Positions 37,094-45,816 of a stretch of DNA of 64,000 nt are shown piece after piece (position 1 is the stretch's first letter; the number at the start of each line of letters is the position of its first letter). Where the stretch lies: the NCBI GenBank assembly GCA_017529865.1, contig JAFXNA010000018.1:1-64000 (forward strand). The letters are read 5' to 3'. The notes under the pieces are model-generated. The model was not told the DNA's origin. It saw nothing but the letters and a program-made list of their open reading frames with translations, and searched no databases. Origin of the DNA: Bacteroidaceae bacterium. Lineage in GTDB: Bacteria > Bacteroidota > Bacteroidia > Bacteroidales > Bacteroidaceae. The position numbers were made by a program, and so were the translations under genes.

Positions 37094-38422
37094 ATGAGAA
37101 AAATTACTCTTTTATTCGTTGCGTTGTTTGCGATGGTAGGTAGCGCATTCGCTGCTGACATCCCTGCAACAGGTACCGTAGGCTACCTTTACAACAAAGG
37201 TACTGGTAAATTCATTACAGCTTCTGCTACTATTGATGAGTTAGGAGTTGCTTTCAAACTTAAAAATGAAGGAACAGAAGCAGATGGCTTCCATAGTGAT
37301 GAACATGTATTCAGTGATCCTGGACATGTTTACACTTATGTACGATTCGAACAAAATGAAGCCTCAGGTAATTTCTTCAGACTCATCTCGGATGGTTTTA
37401 CTTGCAATAGTACAGGTTATCATAAATGGGCAGCAGAAGATCGGGAAGAAGGATGGGTCATCCGTTGCATCTATGATCGTGAAGCCCAGGTCAAATATGA
37501 TGGCGCAGAGCAAGGTTATTATTTAGCAATAAATGCAGATGGAACAGCTTTAACAATGGTGGCAGAGCCAACATCAAATGCTTATTGGCAGTTTATGGAC
37601 GAAGCTGCATATCAGGTAATTGCCGCTGATATTATTGCCGCAAGGGAGGCAGAAGAGATTAAAGCTACTCAAGATGCTCTCGCTGCTCTCAACGGAGGCG
37701 AGGGTCCCAAGGCTGGAGATGAACTATTGGCTGCACTTTTCCCAAATGCAGGCTTTGACGCAAGCAATAATGCTGACGGTTGGACAGTTACATCCAATGG
37801 TGGCAATAATCCAAGCTACAAGGTTGAAAATGGCAACTGCGGTATGACAAAGTATGGTGGTACAATCAAGGTTGAGAAGACAATCAAGGGTCTTCCAGCA
37901 GGATGGTACACACTGAAAGCTCAGGCATTCGGACGTAAGAACGACTACGCAACAAACCGTCCACTTTTTGAAGCAGGCGAAGAACTTGAGACTCCTGGTG
38001 TTATCTTTGCCAACGAAGTAACAAAGCAAGTACCAAATATATTCGACGGGCTCTTGGATGAGGCTGGTAGCGGTACATGGCGTGAAGTTACTACTGCAGA
38101 AGGAACTAAGTACGTTCTCGACAACTCAAATTCTGGTTCATACGCATTCAGCGTAGGTAAATTCAACGTTGAACTCAACGTTTGCCTTGCAGAAGGCGAA
38201 GCATTGACATTCGGTTTTGACAAGAATGAAGCTGGTAACACAGATTATTGTGGTTGCGACAACTTCTGCCTCATCTACTTAGGTGATGACCCAACCACAG
38301 GCATCGCTACTGTCACGAAGAAAGCTCCTGTAAAGGCTATCTACAACGTAGCTGGTCAGAAGGTATCTGCTCCTGTAAAGGGTCTCAACATCATTGATGG
38401 AAAGAAAGTTTACATTAAGTAA
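37094..38422 (+). CDS. Secreted modular protein, shortest of the tandem group
   Basis: 442 aa from the ATG at 37094, chosen because the signal peptide MRKITLLFVALFAMVGSAFA begins there and the promoter lies just upstream. A GYLYNKGTGKFITASATI module (about 22-170) is followed by a short helix. A jelly-roll-like module (about 205-400, NAGFDASNNADGW to YCGCDNFCLIYLG) closely matches one in the 1487-aa protein, including FEAGEELETPGVIFANEV. The tail is YNVAGQKVSAPVKGLNIIDG. Function unknown. Confidence 0.82.
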   Translation: MRKITLLFVALFAMVGSAFAADIPATGTVGYLYNKGTGKFITASATIDELGVAFKLKNEGTEADGFHSDEHVFSDPGHVYTYVRFEQNEASGNFFRLISDGFTCNSTGYHKWAAEDREEGWVIRCIYDREAQVKYDGAEQGYYLAINADGTALTMVAEPTSNAYWQFMDEAAYQVIAADIIAAREAEEIKATQDALAALNGGEGPKAGDELLAALFPNAGFDASNNADGWTVTSNGGNNPSYKVENGNCGMTKYGGTIKVEKTIKGLPAGWYTLKAQAFGRKNDYATNRPLFEAGEELETPGVIFANEVTKQVPNIFDGLLDEAGSGTWREVTTAEGTKYVLDNSNSGSYAFSVGKFNVELNVCLAEGEALTFGFDKNEAGNTDYCGCDNFCLIYLGDDPTTGIATVTKKAPVKAIYNVAGQKVSAPVKGLNIIDGKKVYIK

Positions 38423-38463
38423 ACAACCTCCCTCTTATCCCTCCCATGGAGGGAAGAAATATA

Positions 38464-38495
38464 GGTGCTCAGGCAGTAATGCTTGAGCACTTTTT
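38464..38495 (+). terminator. Terminator of the 37094 gene (GNRA loop)
   Basis: GTGCTCAGGCA pairs with TGCTTGAGCAC around a GTAA tetraloop and is followed by TTTTT. Confidence 0.88.
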
Positions 38496-38566
38496 ATGGA
38501 GAAGTTATTGTGGGGTTAAGCCTAAGAAAATATTTTTTCAAGCCTAAGAAATAAAATTTCCTACCT

Positions 38567-38731
38567 CTTGATTTGCTAGCGACTTCTTCCGCTTTTCATT
38601 CGCTCTAACAAGCGAGTTCTCAAGCTCTTCGCATACTCTTCGCAAGCTATTTGAGCTTGCCTGAGCTTGCGAACACCTTGCCAACACCTTGCCTAGAGTA
38701 TGCCAACACCTTGCCTAGAGCTTGCCTAAAA
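38567..38731. repeat. About fifteen degenerate 11-bp units
   Basis: An 11-bp register runs through the whole stretch. CTTGCnnANAC-type units stand at 38666, 38677, 38688, 38710 and 38721. CTTGCCTAGAG at 38688 recurs at 38710 (22 bp). Earlier units are AAGCTCTTCGC (38622) and ATACTCTTCGC (38633), and AGCGACTTCTT (38578) recurs as AGCGAGTTCTC (38611, 33 bp later). It lies between the terminators of two convergent genes. Confidence 0.8.
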
Positions 38732-38732
38732 G

Positions 38733-38766
38733 CAAAAAAAGTGCCCGGAACAGCGTCCGAGCACCT
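38733..38766 (-). terminator. Terminator of the cohesin-like gene
   Basis: GTGCCCGGA (38741-38749) pairs with TCCGAGCAC (38756-38764). The one odd pair is a G-U wobble only if transcribed from the minus strand, and the T run then follows. This is the minus-strand member of the shared terminator type. Confidence 0.8.
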
Positions 38767-38840
38767 TTATCTATATTCTATGTTCCCTTCCCTTTAGAAC
38801 TTCCCCCTTGAGGGAGGACGGGAGAGGGGCTGGTAGGCTA

Positions 38841-39521
38841 TTACTTCACGTAAACCTTTTGACCATCTACGATATTGATACCCTTCTGGAGACCATTCAT
38901 CTGCTGGCCAGCAATGTTATAGATACCGTTTGCCTTGCCTGCAACTATCAGGTTGTTGATACCACTAGTTACAGCACCATTGGTAACCACGAACTGGAAT
39001 TCGTATTCAAACGGCTTATAGTCAGCACTTTGGTCAGGTGTGTGCTGGCCTGCAGCATCAATACGTGAGTTTGCATCTGGGAATGCACATGCATCGTACA
39101 TCTTCACACTGTATGTGCCATCTGCCAATGAACGACCATCGAACCAGAATGTACCGATTGCACCTGAATTCTCTTTAAGGGCACTTCCATTATCAGATAC
39201 ACAGTTGATGAACAGGTCGTTTGGAGCACTTGCCTTAAACATGTTCTTTGAGTTTTTCTGGTGATTCTTGGTGGTACGGTTCGTCATCAAGAAATACATT
39301 TCCTCGTCTTCATCATAGTTGTACTTCTCCTTGGTCAACCCTGCTGGAAGAGCAAATGTAGCCTGCAAACCAATGATTTCTACATCGTTTGTCAGGTATA
39401 GTGTTACAGGGATGTTCTTGAGGTCGGTGGTTGGTTCAACCTCAATATACATGTTCACGTTTTGTGCTTGAACAGCAGATACTGCTACAAGCGCAAGGAT
39501 TGAGAGTAATAGTTTCTTCAT
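38841..39521 (-). CDS. Secreted cohesin-like protein with the family tail
   Basis: 226 aa. Signal peptide MKKLLLSILALVAVSAVQAQ, then a single beta-sandwich-like domain (about 22-180). Its opening, IPVTLYLTNDVEIIGLQATFALPAGL, resembles the first strands of cohesin domains. The later GAIGTFWFDGRSLADGTYSVKM also fits that pattern. The tail IYNIAGQQMNGLQKGINIVDG is shared with the five + strand genes. It has its own promoter (39568-39575). It is a member of the same set placed in the opposite direction. No dockerin is seen in the window. Confidence 0.78.
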   Translation of the reverse strand: MKKLLLSILALVAVSAVQAQNVNMYIEVEPTTDLKNIPVTLYLTNDVEIIGLQATFALPAGLTKEKYNYDEDEEMYFLMTNRTTKNHQKNSKNMFKASAPNDLFINCVSDNGSALKENSGAIGTFWFDGRSLADGTYSVKMYDACAFPDANSRIDAAGQHTPDQSADYKPFEYEFQFVVTNGAVTSGINNLIVAGKANGIYNIAGQQMNGLQKGINIVDGQKVYVK

Positions 39522-39567
39522 ATTCGTTTTGTTTTAGTGATTAATGCCGATAGTTCATATTACATGG

Positions 39568-39575
39568 CAAAGATA
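39568..39575 (-). promoter_or_regulatory. -7 box of the cohesin-like gene
   Basis: TATCTTTG on the minus strand, about 47 nt before the ATG. The longer shared block of the five neighbours is not present here. Confidence 0.55.
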
Positions 39576-39587
39576 CAGCATAAAAAT

Positions 39588-39624
39588 AAAACGGCAAAAT
39601 ATTTTAGGATATTTTTGCCGTTTT
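39588..39624 (-). terminator. Terminator of ddh
   Basis: AAAACGGCAAAATAT faces ATATTTTTGCCGTTTT (one bulge) across a 6-nt loop, with T-rich sequence on both strands. It lies downstream of ddh on the minus strand. Confidence 0.75.
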
Positions 39625-39707
39625 TGATGAAAAATGTATGGTATTGCCTGAATTATTGTGTTGCAAACGTAACAGGCGCACCTTATTAATAATAATGCGT
39701 ACTAAAT

Positions 39708-40601
39708 TTATACCAAGTGACGGATGATGTCTTCCTTGTCGCCTGGCAGCATGTCGATAACAGGAATCTCAATCATGGTATAAGCTCCTGGTTGCTGACG
39801 AAGAGCAGCACGACACATGTTAACCAACACCTGTGAAGTAAGTGCTGGGTTGTTGATCTTCATGTTGAACTCGAAGAGCTGGTTGTGAGTTTTACCTGAC
39901 ACACCTTTGCGTACCAGATTCACACCGTGTCCTACGTCATTGAGGTCGTTGACACAAGGTACCTGCATCACATGAGTCTCATCGTTGACAAAGTAAGCAT
40001 CTGCCTTGATGGCTGCTTCAACAGTCTTGAAATCTGCTCCTTCTTCCAACTCCACATAAACCATACGACGATGAATACCTGTACCTACTGGGATGGTCAT
40101 TGAGAGTGCATCACGAACGCCTGGAATGGCACGAACAGCAACCGAGTGTCCCATTGAACGGCCTGGACCGAAGTTGGTATAGCTGATACCGCGTGGTGCC
40201 AGACTCTCCATCAGTGTACGTACGATGGAATCGCTTCCTGGATCCCAGCCTGCACTGATAATGCTGACTGCACCGTTTGCTTTTGCTACAGCATCGAGAC
40301 TGCGACGCAAGTCTATAATCTGGGTGTGGATGTCGAAACTATCGACTGTATTGATGCCAAGCGCAAGACACTGCTTCGCATATTCTTCTACTTTACGCGT
40401 AGGTGTTGCGAGGATAGCCACATCGACTTTTCCCAACTCGCGGATGTCAGTCACTACTTTCACGCCATTGATGGTAGGAGTGGTGACGTTACGGCGTACG
40501 ATACCTACACACTCCATATCGGGTGCAACTTCGAGGGCCTCTAAGGCATAGCGTCCAATGTTGCCATAACCTACGATTGCTACTTTTGTTTTCTGTTCCA
40601 T
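39708..40601 (-). CDS. ddh: meso-Diaminopimelate dehydrogenase
   Basis: 297 aa from the ATG at 40601, which gives MEQKTKVAIVGYGNIGRYAL, the NADPH-binding GxGxxG start of the family; the upstream in-frame extension has no such support. Motifs AGWDPGSDSIVRTLMESLAP, FGPGRSMGHSVAV and NPALTSQVLVNMCRAA are typical. It makes meso-DAP from tetrahydrodipicolinate in one step, for lysine and peptidoglycan. It lies downstream of secDF but is separated from it by a terminator. Confidence 0.95.
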   Translation of the reverse strand: MEQKTKVAIVGYGNIGRYALEALEVAPDMECVGIVRRNVTTPTINGVKVVTDIRELGKVDVAILATPTRKVEEYAKQCLALGINTVDSFDIHTQIIDLRRSLDAVAKANGAVSIISAGWDPGSDSIVRTLMESLAPRGISYTNFGPGRSMGHSVAVRAIPGVRDALSMTIPVGTGIHRRMVYVELEEGADFKTVEAAIKADAYFVNDETHVMQVPCVNDLNDVGHGVNLVRKGVSGKTHNQLFEFNMKINNPALTSQVLVNMCRAALRQQPGAYTMIEIPVIDMLPGDKEDIIRHLV

Positions 40602-40617
40602 AATGTGCTGTGTATTT

Positions 40618-40650
40618 AATTCATAATGCATAATTCATAATGCATAATAA
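40618..40650. repeat. Direct repeat of TCATAATGCATAAT
   Basis: Two copies in tandem between ddh and secDF, a member of the small AT-rich repeat class noted at 3229. Confidence 0.6.
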
Positions 40651-40672
40651 TATTATTCAAAAAAATAAAGCA

Positions 40673-40698
40673 GAAGACCCTCACAACGGAGGGTCTTC
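40673..40698 (-). terminator. Terminator of secDF
   Basis: GAAGACCCTC pairs with GAGGGTCTTC across a 6-nt loop. On the minus strand it is followed by a T-rich tract. Confidence 0.88.
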
Positions 40699-40708
40699 AT
40701 GCGGATTG

Positions 40709-43700
40709 TTATTCTTTAACTTCGTCTTCCTTAATCTTACGTCCGAGAACGAGATATGCAGTCGGAGCTGCAATGAAGAGTGATGAAGTGGTACCAATCA
40801 ATACACCAAGTATCATCGCGAATGCGAAGCTGCGGATGCTGTCACCACCAAAGATGAAGATACAGAGCAATACGATGAGAGTACTTACAGATGTGTTGAT
40901 AGTACGAGCCAAAGTTGCGTTAAGCGACTGGTTGAATACCTGCTGCTTGTCGCGCTTTGGATAGAGCTTCAACTCTTCACGGATACGGTCGAAGATAACC
41001 ACCTTATCATTGATTGAGTAACCGATAGCTGTCAGGATAGCACCAATGAAGGTCTGGTCGATTTCAAGAGAGAAACCAATCCAACCCCAACAGAGTGAGT
41101 AGACGCCGATGATGAGTACTGTATCAAGTGTCAATGCTGCTACAGAACCGATTGAGAAGGCTACGTTACGGAATCGAATCAAGATGTAAATGAAGATGGC
41201 GATGAGAGCCAAGATGACTGACCAAATAGCGCCATAGGTGATATCTTCAGCAATTGAAGGACCTACCTTCTGTGAACTGATGATTGAACCACCTGTACGT
41301 TCATCACGGTTGATGAAGTGATCAAGAGTTACTGTCTTTCCGTCAATCTGTCCACCAGCTACGAGTGTCTCGTAAATCATCTTCTCGATTTCAGAGTCAA
41401 CCTGCTGACCGTTCTCGTTGATACGGTAGTTGGTAGAGATACGTACCATCTTACCGTCAGTACCAAGAGCAATAACCTGAGTTGTTACCTTGTCAACATC
41501 TTCCTCAGCAGCAGCTCTCTCCTGGAACTTGTTAGCCAATGCTGCACGGATATCCTCTGGAGCTACTGGGTTCACAAATTCTACCTTATAGTTACGTCCA
41601 CCTGTGAAGTCGATTGACTGGCTCAAACCACGAATGAAGAACGAAGCAAGACAAACAAGGAGGAAGATGCCGAATGCCAAGAATGACTTCTTGTAAGCAC
41701 CCATGAAGTTGAACTTCGTGCCCTGCATCATGTTCTTTGAAACACTTGTGGTGAAGGTAAGGTCGGTCCACTTATCACGGTTGAGGAAGTGCTCGTAGCA
41801 GATACGAGTCAACCAAACTGCAGTGAAGAATGAACATACGATACCAATCATGAGGGTCGTTGCGAATCCCTTGATAGGACCTGTACCGAAGTAGAAGAGG
41901 ATAACACCTGTGATGATTGAAGTAAGGTTAGAGTCGAAGATTGCTGAGAATGCATTGCTATAACCAGCTGCAACAGCGTTCTTGATGTTCTTTCCGGCCT
42001 TCAATTCTTCCTTGGTACGCTCATAAATAAGCACATTGGCATCGACTGCCATACCGAGTGTCAGCACCATACCGGCAATACCTGACATTGTCAATGCTGC
42101 CTGCAGTGAGGTGAGGATACCCAGTGTGAAGAAGAAGTTGAGCAAGAGGGCGCAGTTTGCAACCATACCTGGACGGATGCCATACATCACGCACATGTAA
42201 ATCATCAATACGATGAAGGCGATGATGAATGAAATGAAACCTGCGTTGATAGATTCCTGACCCAATGATGGACCTACGATGTCTTCCTGTACGATCTGTG
42301 TTGGAGCTGGCATCTTACCAGACTGGAGCACGTTTGCAAGGTCCTTGGTTTCGTTGGTAGTGAATGAACCGGTAATCTGAGTGTTACCACCATCAATCTT
42401 ATTCTGTACGTTTGGTGCACTATAAACGAGGTTATCCAATACGACTGCTACACAATGGTTTACGTTAGCCTCTGTGAGGGCAGCCCACTTACGAGCACCT
42501 TCAGAATTCATCTTCATAGTTACACAAGGCTTACCATACTGGTCGAACTCATCCTTAGATTCTGTAACAACTTCACCTTCGATTGGAGCACGTCCGTTCT
42601 GACCTGTCATGCGGATTGCATAAAGTGTATAGACACGGCCTGCTTTATCCTCAGACTTCACACCCCACTTCAGTGAGAGGTCGCCTGGGAGTACCTGCTT
42701 AGCAAGTTCACTGCTTACCAAAGCATTGATTTCAGCAGTATCGGATGCGAGGGCATAACCTACAGCACAACCTCTTTCACCCTGATAAGGCTGGAAGATG
42801 GCGAAGAGTGGGTTTTCTGCCTTAGCTTTCTCAAGTTCTTTCTCGTCAGAAGCCTTGCTTGGACTCTTCTGGTCAGCAGCTGATACCTGATTCAAGATAT
42901 TTTCCTTGTTGTCCTTTGCTGCAGAATCAGCTTCCTCTGTTGCAGGAGTAGCCTCAGCTACTTCTTCGGTAGCAGTAGAGTCCGTTGCTTCGTCTACAAC
43001 CTTACCATTACGAAGTGCAGTGTTCAACTGATTGAGGTAAGGAAGGATTACCTGCGTATCGTAAGTCTCCCAGAACTCAAGATTAGCACTACCCTGAAGG
43101 AGTTTACGTACACGCTCTGGCTCTTTGATACCAGGAAGTTCAACCATGATACGGCCTGACTGACCTTCAACTCGTTGAATGTTTGGCTGAACAACACCGA
43201 AGCGGTCAATACGAGTACGAAGTACGAGGAATGAATTGTCGATAGCGGTATTCACCTCTTCACGAAGAACCTTCTCCACTTCGTCATCGCTGCTGTTTGC
43301 ATTGATTTTACCCTTCAACTTCTGTGTGGCAAAGATCTGTGCCAGCTTTCCGTCTGGCGCATTCTTCTTAAAGGCTTTGACAAACAGTGAGATAAAATCG
43401 CTTTGACTTTCGACTTCTTGTTTTTGGGCTTCATTGACTGACTGAACAAATGCAGAATCAGTCTTGTGGTCGGCTAAAGCCTTTACTACATCAGGAACTG
43501 ACACTTCAAGAATGACGTTCATACCACCTTTCAGGTCAAGACCAAGACCGATGGCAGTTTCACGACATTGCTTCAGGTTGTAGGTTCCCAAGTAGAACGG
43601 ATTCATGTTGAGTGAATCCAAATAAAGTTCTGCTTCCTTCTCTTCCATCTTTGATGCCTTATTATCCACGTAGTTCGTCACTACGGAGAAAGACAGATAG

Positions 43701-43759
43701 AAGATGCAGATAAGTGTTAGCGCAATGGCTAAGAACTTAACAAATCCTTTGTTTTGCAT
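40709..43759 (-). CDS. secDF: Fused protein translocase subunits SecD-SecF
   Basis: 1016 aa with 12 predicted membrane segments. The SecD half carries GLGLDLKGGMNVILEV, the periplasmic P1 domain, and GMAVDANVLIYERTKEE. The SecF half (from about 670) carries SQSIDFTGGRNYKVEF and GYSINDKVVIFDRIREE. The conserved Asp residues in these membrane motifs use the proton gradient to pull proteins out of SecYEG. A low-complexity Ala/Glu/Asp/Ser insert lies at about 255-310. Fusion of the two halves is common in Bacteroidota. It has its own promoter and a possible leader ORF. Confidence 0.96.
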   Translation of the reverse strand: MQNKGFVKFLAIALTLICIFYLSFSVVTNYVDNKASKMEEKEAELYLDSLNMNPFYLGTYNLKQCRETAIGLGLDLKGGMNVILEVSVPDVVKALADHKTDSAFVQSVNEAQKQEVESQSDFISLFVKAFKKNAPDGKLAQIFATQKLKGKINANSSDDEVEKVLREEVNTAIDNSFLVLRTRIDRFGVVQPNIQRVEGQSGRIMVELPGIKEPERVRKLLQGSANLEFWETYDTQVILPYLNQLNTALRNGKVVDEATDSTATEEVAEATPATEEADSAAKDNKENILNQVSAADQKSPSKASDEKELEKAKAENPLFAIFQPYQGERGCAVGYALASDTAEINALVSSELAKQVLPGDLSLKWGVKSEDKAGRVYTLYAIRMTGQNGRAPIEGEVVTESKDEFDQYGKPCVTMKMNSEGARKWAALTEANVNHCVAVVLDNLVYSAPNVQNKIDGGNTQITGSFTTNETKDLANVLQSGKMPAPTQIVQEDIVGPSLGQESINAGFISFIIAFIVLMIYMCVMYGIRPGMVANCALLLNFFFTLGILTSLQAALTMSGIAGMVLTLGMAVDANVLIYERTKEELKAGKNIKNAVAAGYSNAFSAIFDSNLTSIITGVILFYFGTGPIKGFATTLMIGIVCSFFTAVWLTRICYEHFLNRDKWTDLTFTTSVSKNMMQGTKFNFMGAYKKSFLAFGIFLLVCLASFFIRGLSQSIDFTGGRNYKVEFVNPVAPEDIRAALANKFQERAAAEEDVDKVTTQVIALGTDGKMVRISTNYRINENGQQVDSEIEKMIYETLVAGGQIDGKTVTLDHFINRDERTGGSIISSQKVGPSIAEDITYGAIWSVILALIAIFIYILIRFRNVAFSIGSVAALTLDTVLIIGVYSLCWGWIGFSLEIDQTFIGAILTAIGYSINDKVVIFDRIREELKLYPKRDKQQVFNQSLNATLARTINTSVSTLIVLLCIFIFGGDSIRSFAFAMILGVLIGTTSSLFIAAPTAYLVLGRKIKEDEVKE

Positions 43760-43768
43760 TGTTGATGT

Positions 43769-43861
43769 TTAATAATTTTGTTTATTTGTTAATGATATAA
43801 TTTTCATTTCCTCACACCGTGAAAACCCATCAAAGATGGGGTGTCTCACAAATAAGTGCAT
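43769..43861 (-). CDS. Possible 30-codon leader ORF before secDF
   Basis: An ATG at 43861 opens a 30-aa frame (MHLFVRHPIFDGFSRCEEMK...) that ends 9 nt before the secDF start. The promoter -7 box (43872-43879) would put the transcript start only about 5 nt before this ATG. A small hairpin (CCCATC-AAA-GATGGG at 43826-43840) lies inside it. Some bacteria control secDF or secA with arrest peptides such as VemP and SecM; whether this ORF is translated is unknown. Confidence 0.3.
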   Translation of the reverse strand: MHLFVRHPIFDGFSRCEEMKIISLTNKQNY

Positions 43862-43871
43862 TACAAGGGTG

Positions 43872-43879
43872 CAAAGTTA
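43872..43879 (-). promoter_or_regulatory. -7 box of the secDF promoter
   Basis: TAACTTTG on the minus strand. It predicts a 5' leader of about 105 nt. Confidence 0.6.
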
Positions 43880-43894
43880 ACACTTTTTTTAGAT

Positions 43895-44986
43895 TTATCG
43901 CATCTCTAAGGTACAAAAAATGGGGTAATGGTCACTTTCTTGCCCATATTTGTCCACTTTTGCCTTATATGAACTGAAACTTTCGCTCATTAAAATGTGA
44001 TCAATGCGAAAATACATTCCATTTTGATTATATGACCAACCTGGTCCGTTTCCAGATTCTGTGTAGGCATCTTTCAACTTTTCTGTCAGTGTTTTATGCA
44101 CATAAGAAACCGGTGAGTCATTAAAGTCACCACAGACAATGATATACTTGTTTGGCAGACTATCAATCATTGCTTTTAGTAGTTCAGCCTGAAGCGATCG
44201 AGCTGCATTCGCTTTGGCCAGTTTGCCTTCTAACCACCAAAAACTTTGTTTCATATTGATGGAATCTTGCTCTTGGTCATCCTTCATGTGTACAGAACGC
44301 TTAACCATCTGTTTGTAAAGTTGTTTATCGTCATCGTTCAGCAAATAGGATTCTAAATGGCAGTTGATGACCTTGACAGTATCGTCATAAATCAGCAAAT
44401 CATAGCTCATACATTTTGCTGCTTTAGATCCAAGATCAATCTGTTGAGAAGACAAAATTGGGAACTTGGACAAAAGAACACAATCATAGCTCACCTCTTC
44501 TCCTTTATGGATATAAGGAAAAACGGCATTGAAAGATGCATATGGCTGTTTATTTCGAATTCTCCAAACATCTTGCAAACAGACTACATCTGCATTAGAG
44601 TTGATAATATAATCGGCAATATCGGTCTTGCCTGATTGATAATTGTAATTCCGGAAAATCCCTACGTTATAAGATAAAAGATTAATTGTTTTACCTTCGG
44701 GCACATCTTTGAACAGGTTAATCGGACAATAATCCCGTATGCTGCCCCAACAAATGATGATACCAAGTAGGCTGATGGCACAATACTTCCATTTCAGGAA
44801 TGGCCAAATCAACAGAAACACAAGAGCAGCAATTACAAAAAACGGAAGCAGCATCCCAAGATATGACCAATTGGGATAGTCAGCAGGTCTTAAATAGATG
44901 GAATACGCACAAATTATCAACCCACAGACAACAAGCACATTTAAAATTCCAATGACCCAACAGAAAATCTTCTTAACGACCTTCAT
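43895..44986 (-). CDS. Membrane-anchored endonuclease/exonuclease/phosphatase family protein
   Basis: 363 aa. Three hydrophobic helices at about 8-90 are followed by an EEP catalytic domain. LLSYNVGIF holds the Asn of the first motif, VVCLQDVW the metal site (Asp where Glu is usual), VINCHLES the His, VCGDFNDSPVSY the GDFN motif, and RIDHILMS with SDHYPIFCTLEM the final D-H pairs. The family includes nucleases and phosphoesterases; the substrate is unknown. It lies 5 nt after the rhomboid gene, a pairing I know from other Bacteroidota. Confidence 0.88.
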   Translation of the reverse strand: MKVVKKIFCWVIGILNVLVVCGLIICAYSIYLRPADYPNWSYLGMLLPFFVIAALVFLLIWPFLKWKYCAISLLGIIICWGSIRDYCPINLFKDVPEGKTINLLSYNVGIFRNYNYQSGKTDIADYIINSNADVVCLQDVWRIRNKQPYASFNAVFPYIHKGEEVSYDCVLLSKFPILSSQQIDLGSKAAKCMSYDLLIYDDTVKVINCHLESYLLNDDDKQLYKQMVKRSVHMKDDQEQDSINMKQSFWWLEGKLAKANAARSLQAELLKAMIDSLPNKYIIVCGDFNDSPVSYVHKTLTEKLKDAYTESGNGPGWSYNQNGMYFRIDHILMSESFSSYKAKVDKYGQESDHYPIFCTLEMR

Positions 44987-44991
44987 CCGTC

Positions 44992-45810
44992 TTATTGATT
45001 TGATGCATCAAACAGTTGTTTTTTCTCTTTCTCACTCAAACTGGCATAGCCATCCTGACGAATCTTGTCTAAAATGCGGTCGATTTCATCATTCTGCTCC
45101 TTTTTCTGTGCATTGAACTCATAGTCACGACTACGTTCGTTCTTGTTGTAGTGCACTTTCATATTGGGATGTGTTGACGTTGTACGCCAACCTATGTATG
45201 AAGAATTTGTTCTTTTTTTCGCTTTGAACTTCCAATACAGAATCAACAGGAAGCCAAACAACATACCCCCCAAGTGGGCAAAATGGGCAGTTTTATCTAC
45301 GTTCAGCAATCCTAAGATAACTTCATATACAGCATAGCCTATAATTAACCAGATAGCCTTGATGGGAATCGGGATAGGGATGATGAAGATTTTTTCGTTA
45401 GGATAAGTCATACCAAAAGCCAACATAACGCCCATTACGGCACCACTGGCTCCTATGATATAGTCTTGCGGGCTAATCAATCCGATAAATTGGCCTGCTT
45501 CCTGGAGCAAAGCAGCACCGAATCCACATACAAAGTAGAAAACCAGAAACTTTTTCCAACCCCAAGTCTGCTCCATGATACGTCCGAACATCCATAGTGC
45601 AAACATATTAAAGAAGATATGCCAAATGTCACCATGCATAAACATGTGAGTCAGGAACTGGAAAGGTAGAAAATAAGGGCTTTCAACATAGAACAAACCA
45701 AACAGCGCATTGAGATTAAGTCCCCATACCATACCAACTAATACGTTGATAATATACGCTGCTATATTAACAATCAATAGCCCTTTTACGGCTTTTGTCA
45801 TCATCTGCAT
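44992..45810 (-). CDS. Rhomboid intramembrane serine protease with C-terminal tail domain
   Basis: 272 aa with six or seven membrane segments. The nucleophile is S122 in IIGASGAVMG and the base His is H179 in HFAHLGG. The HxxxN region is HIFFNMFALW. After the membrane part, a cytoplasmic tail ends in EIDRILDKIRQDGYASLSEK, the DUF6576 motif of Bacteroidota rhomboids. Other in-frame ATGs at 45804 and 45801 could be the start. It cleaves membrane proteins; the substrate is unknown. Confidence 0.9.
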   Translation of the reverse strand: MQMMTKAVKGLLIVNIAAYIINVLVGMVWGLNLNALFGLFYVESPYFLPFQFLTHMFMHGDIWHIFFNMFALWMFGRIMEQTWGWKKFLVFYFVCGFGAALLQEAGQFIGLISPQDYIIGASGAVMGVMLAFGMTYPNEKIFIIPIPIPIKAIWLIIGYAVYEVILGLLNVDKTAHFAHLGGMLFGFLLILYWKFKAKKRTNSSYIGWRTTSTHPNMKVHYNKNERSRDYEFNAQKKEQNDEIDRILDKIRQDGYASLSEKEKKQLFDASNQ

Positions 45811-45816
45811 TGCTAA

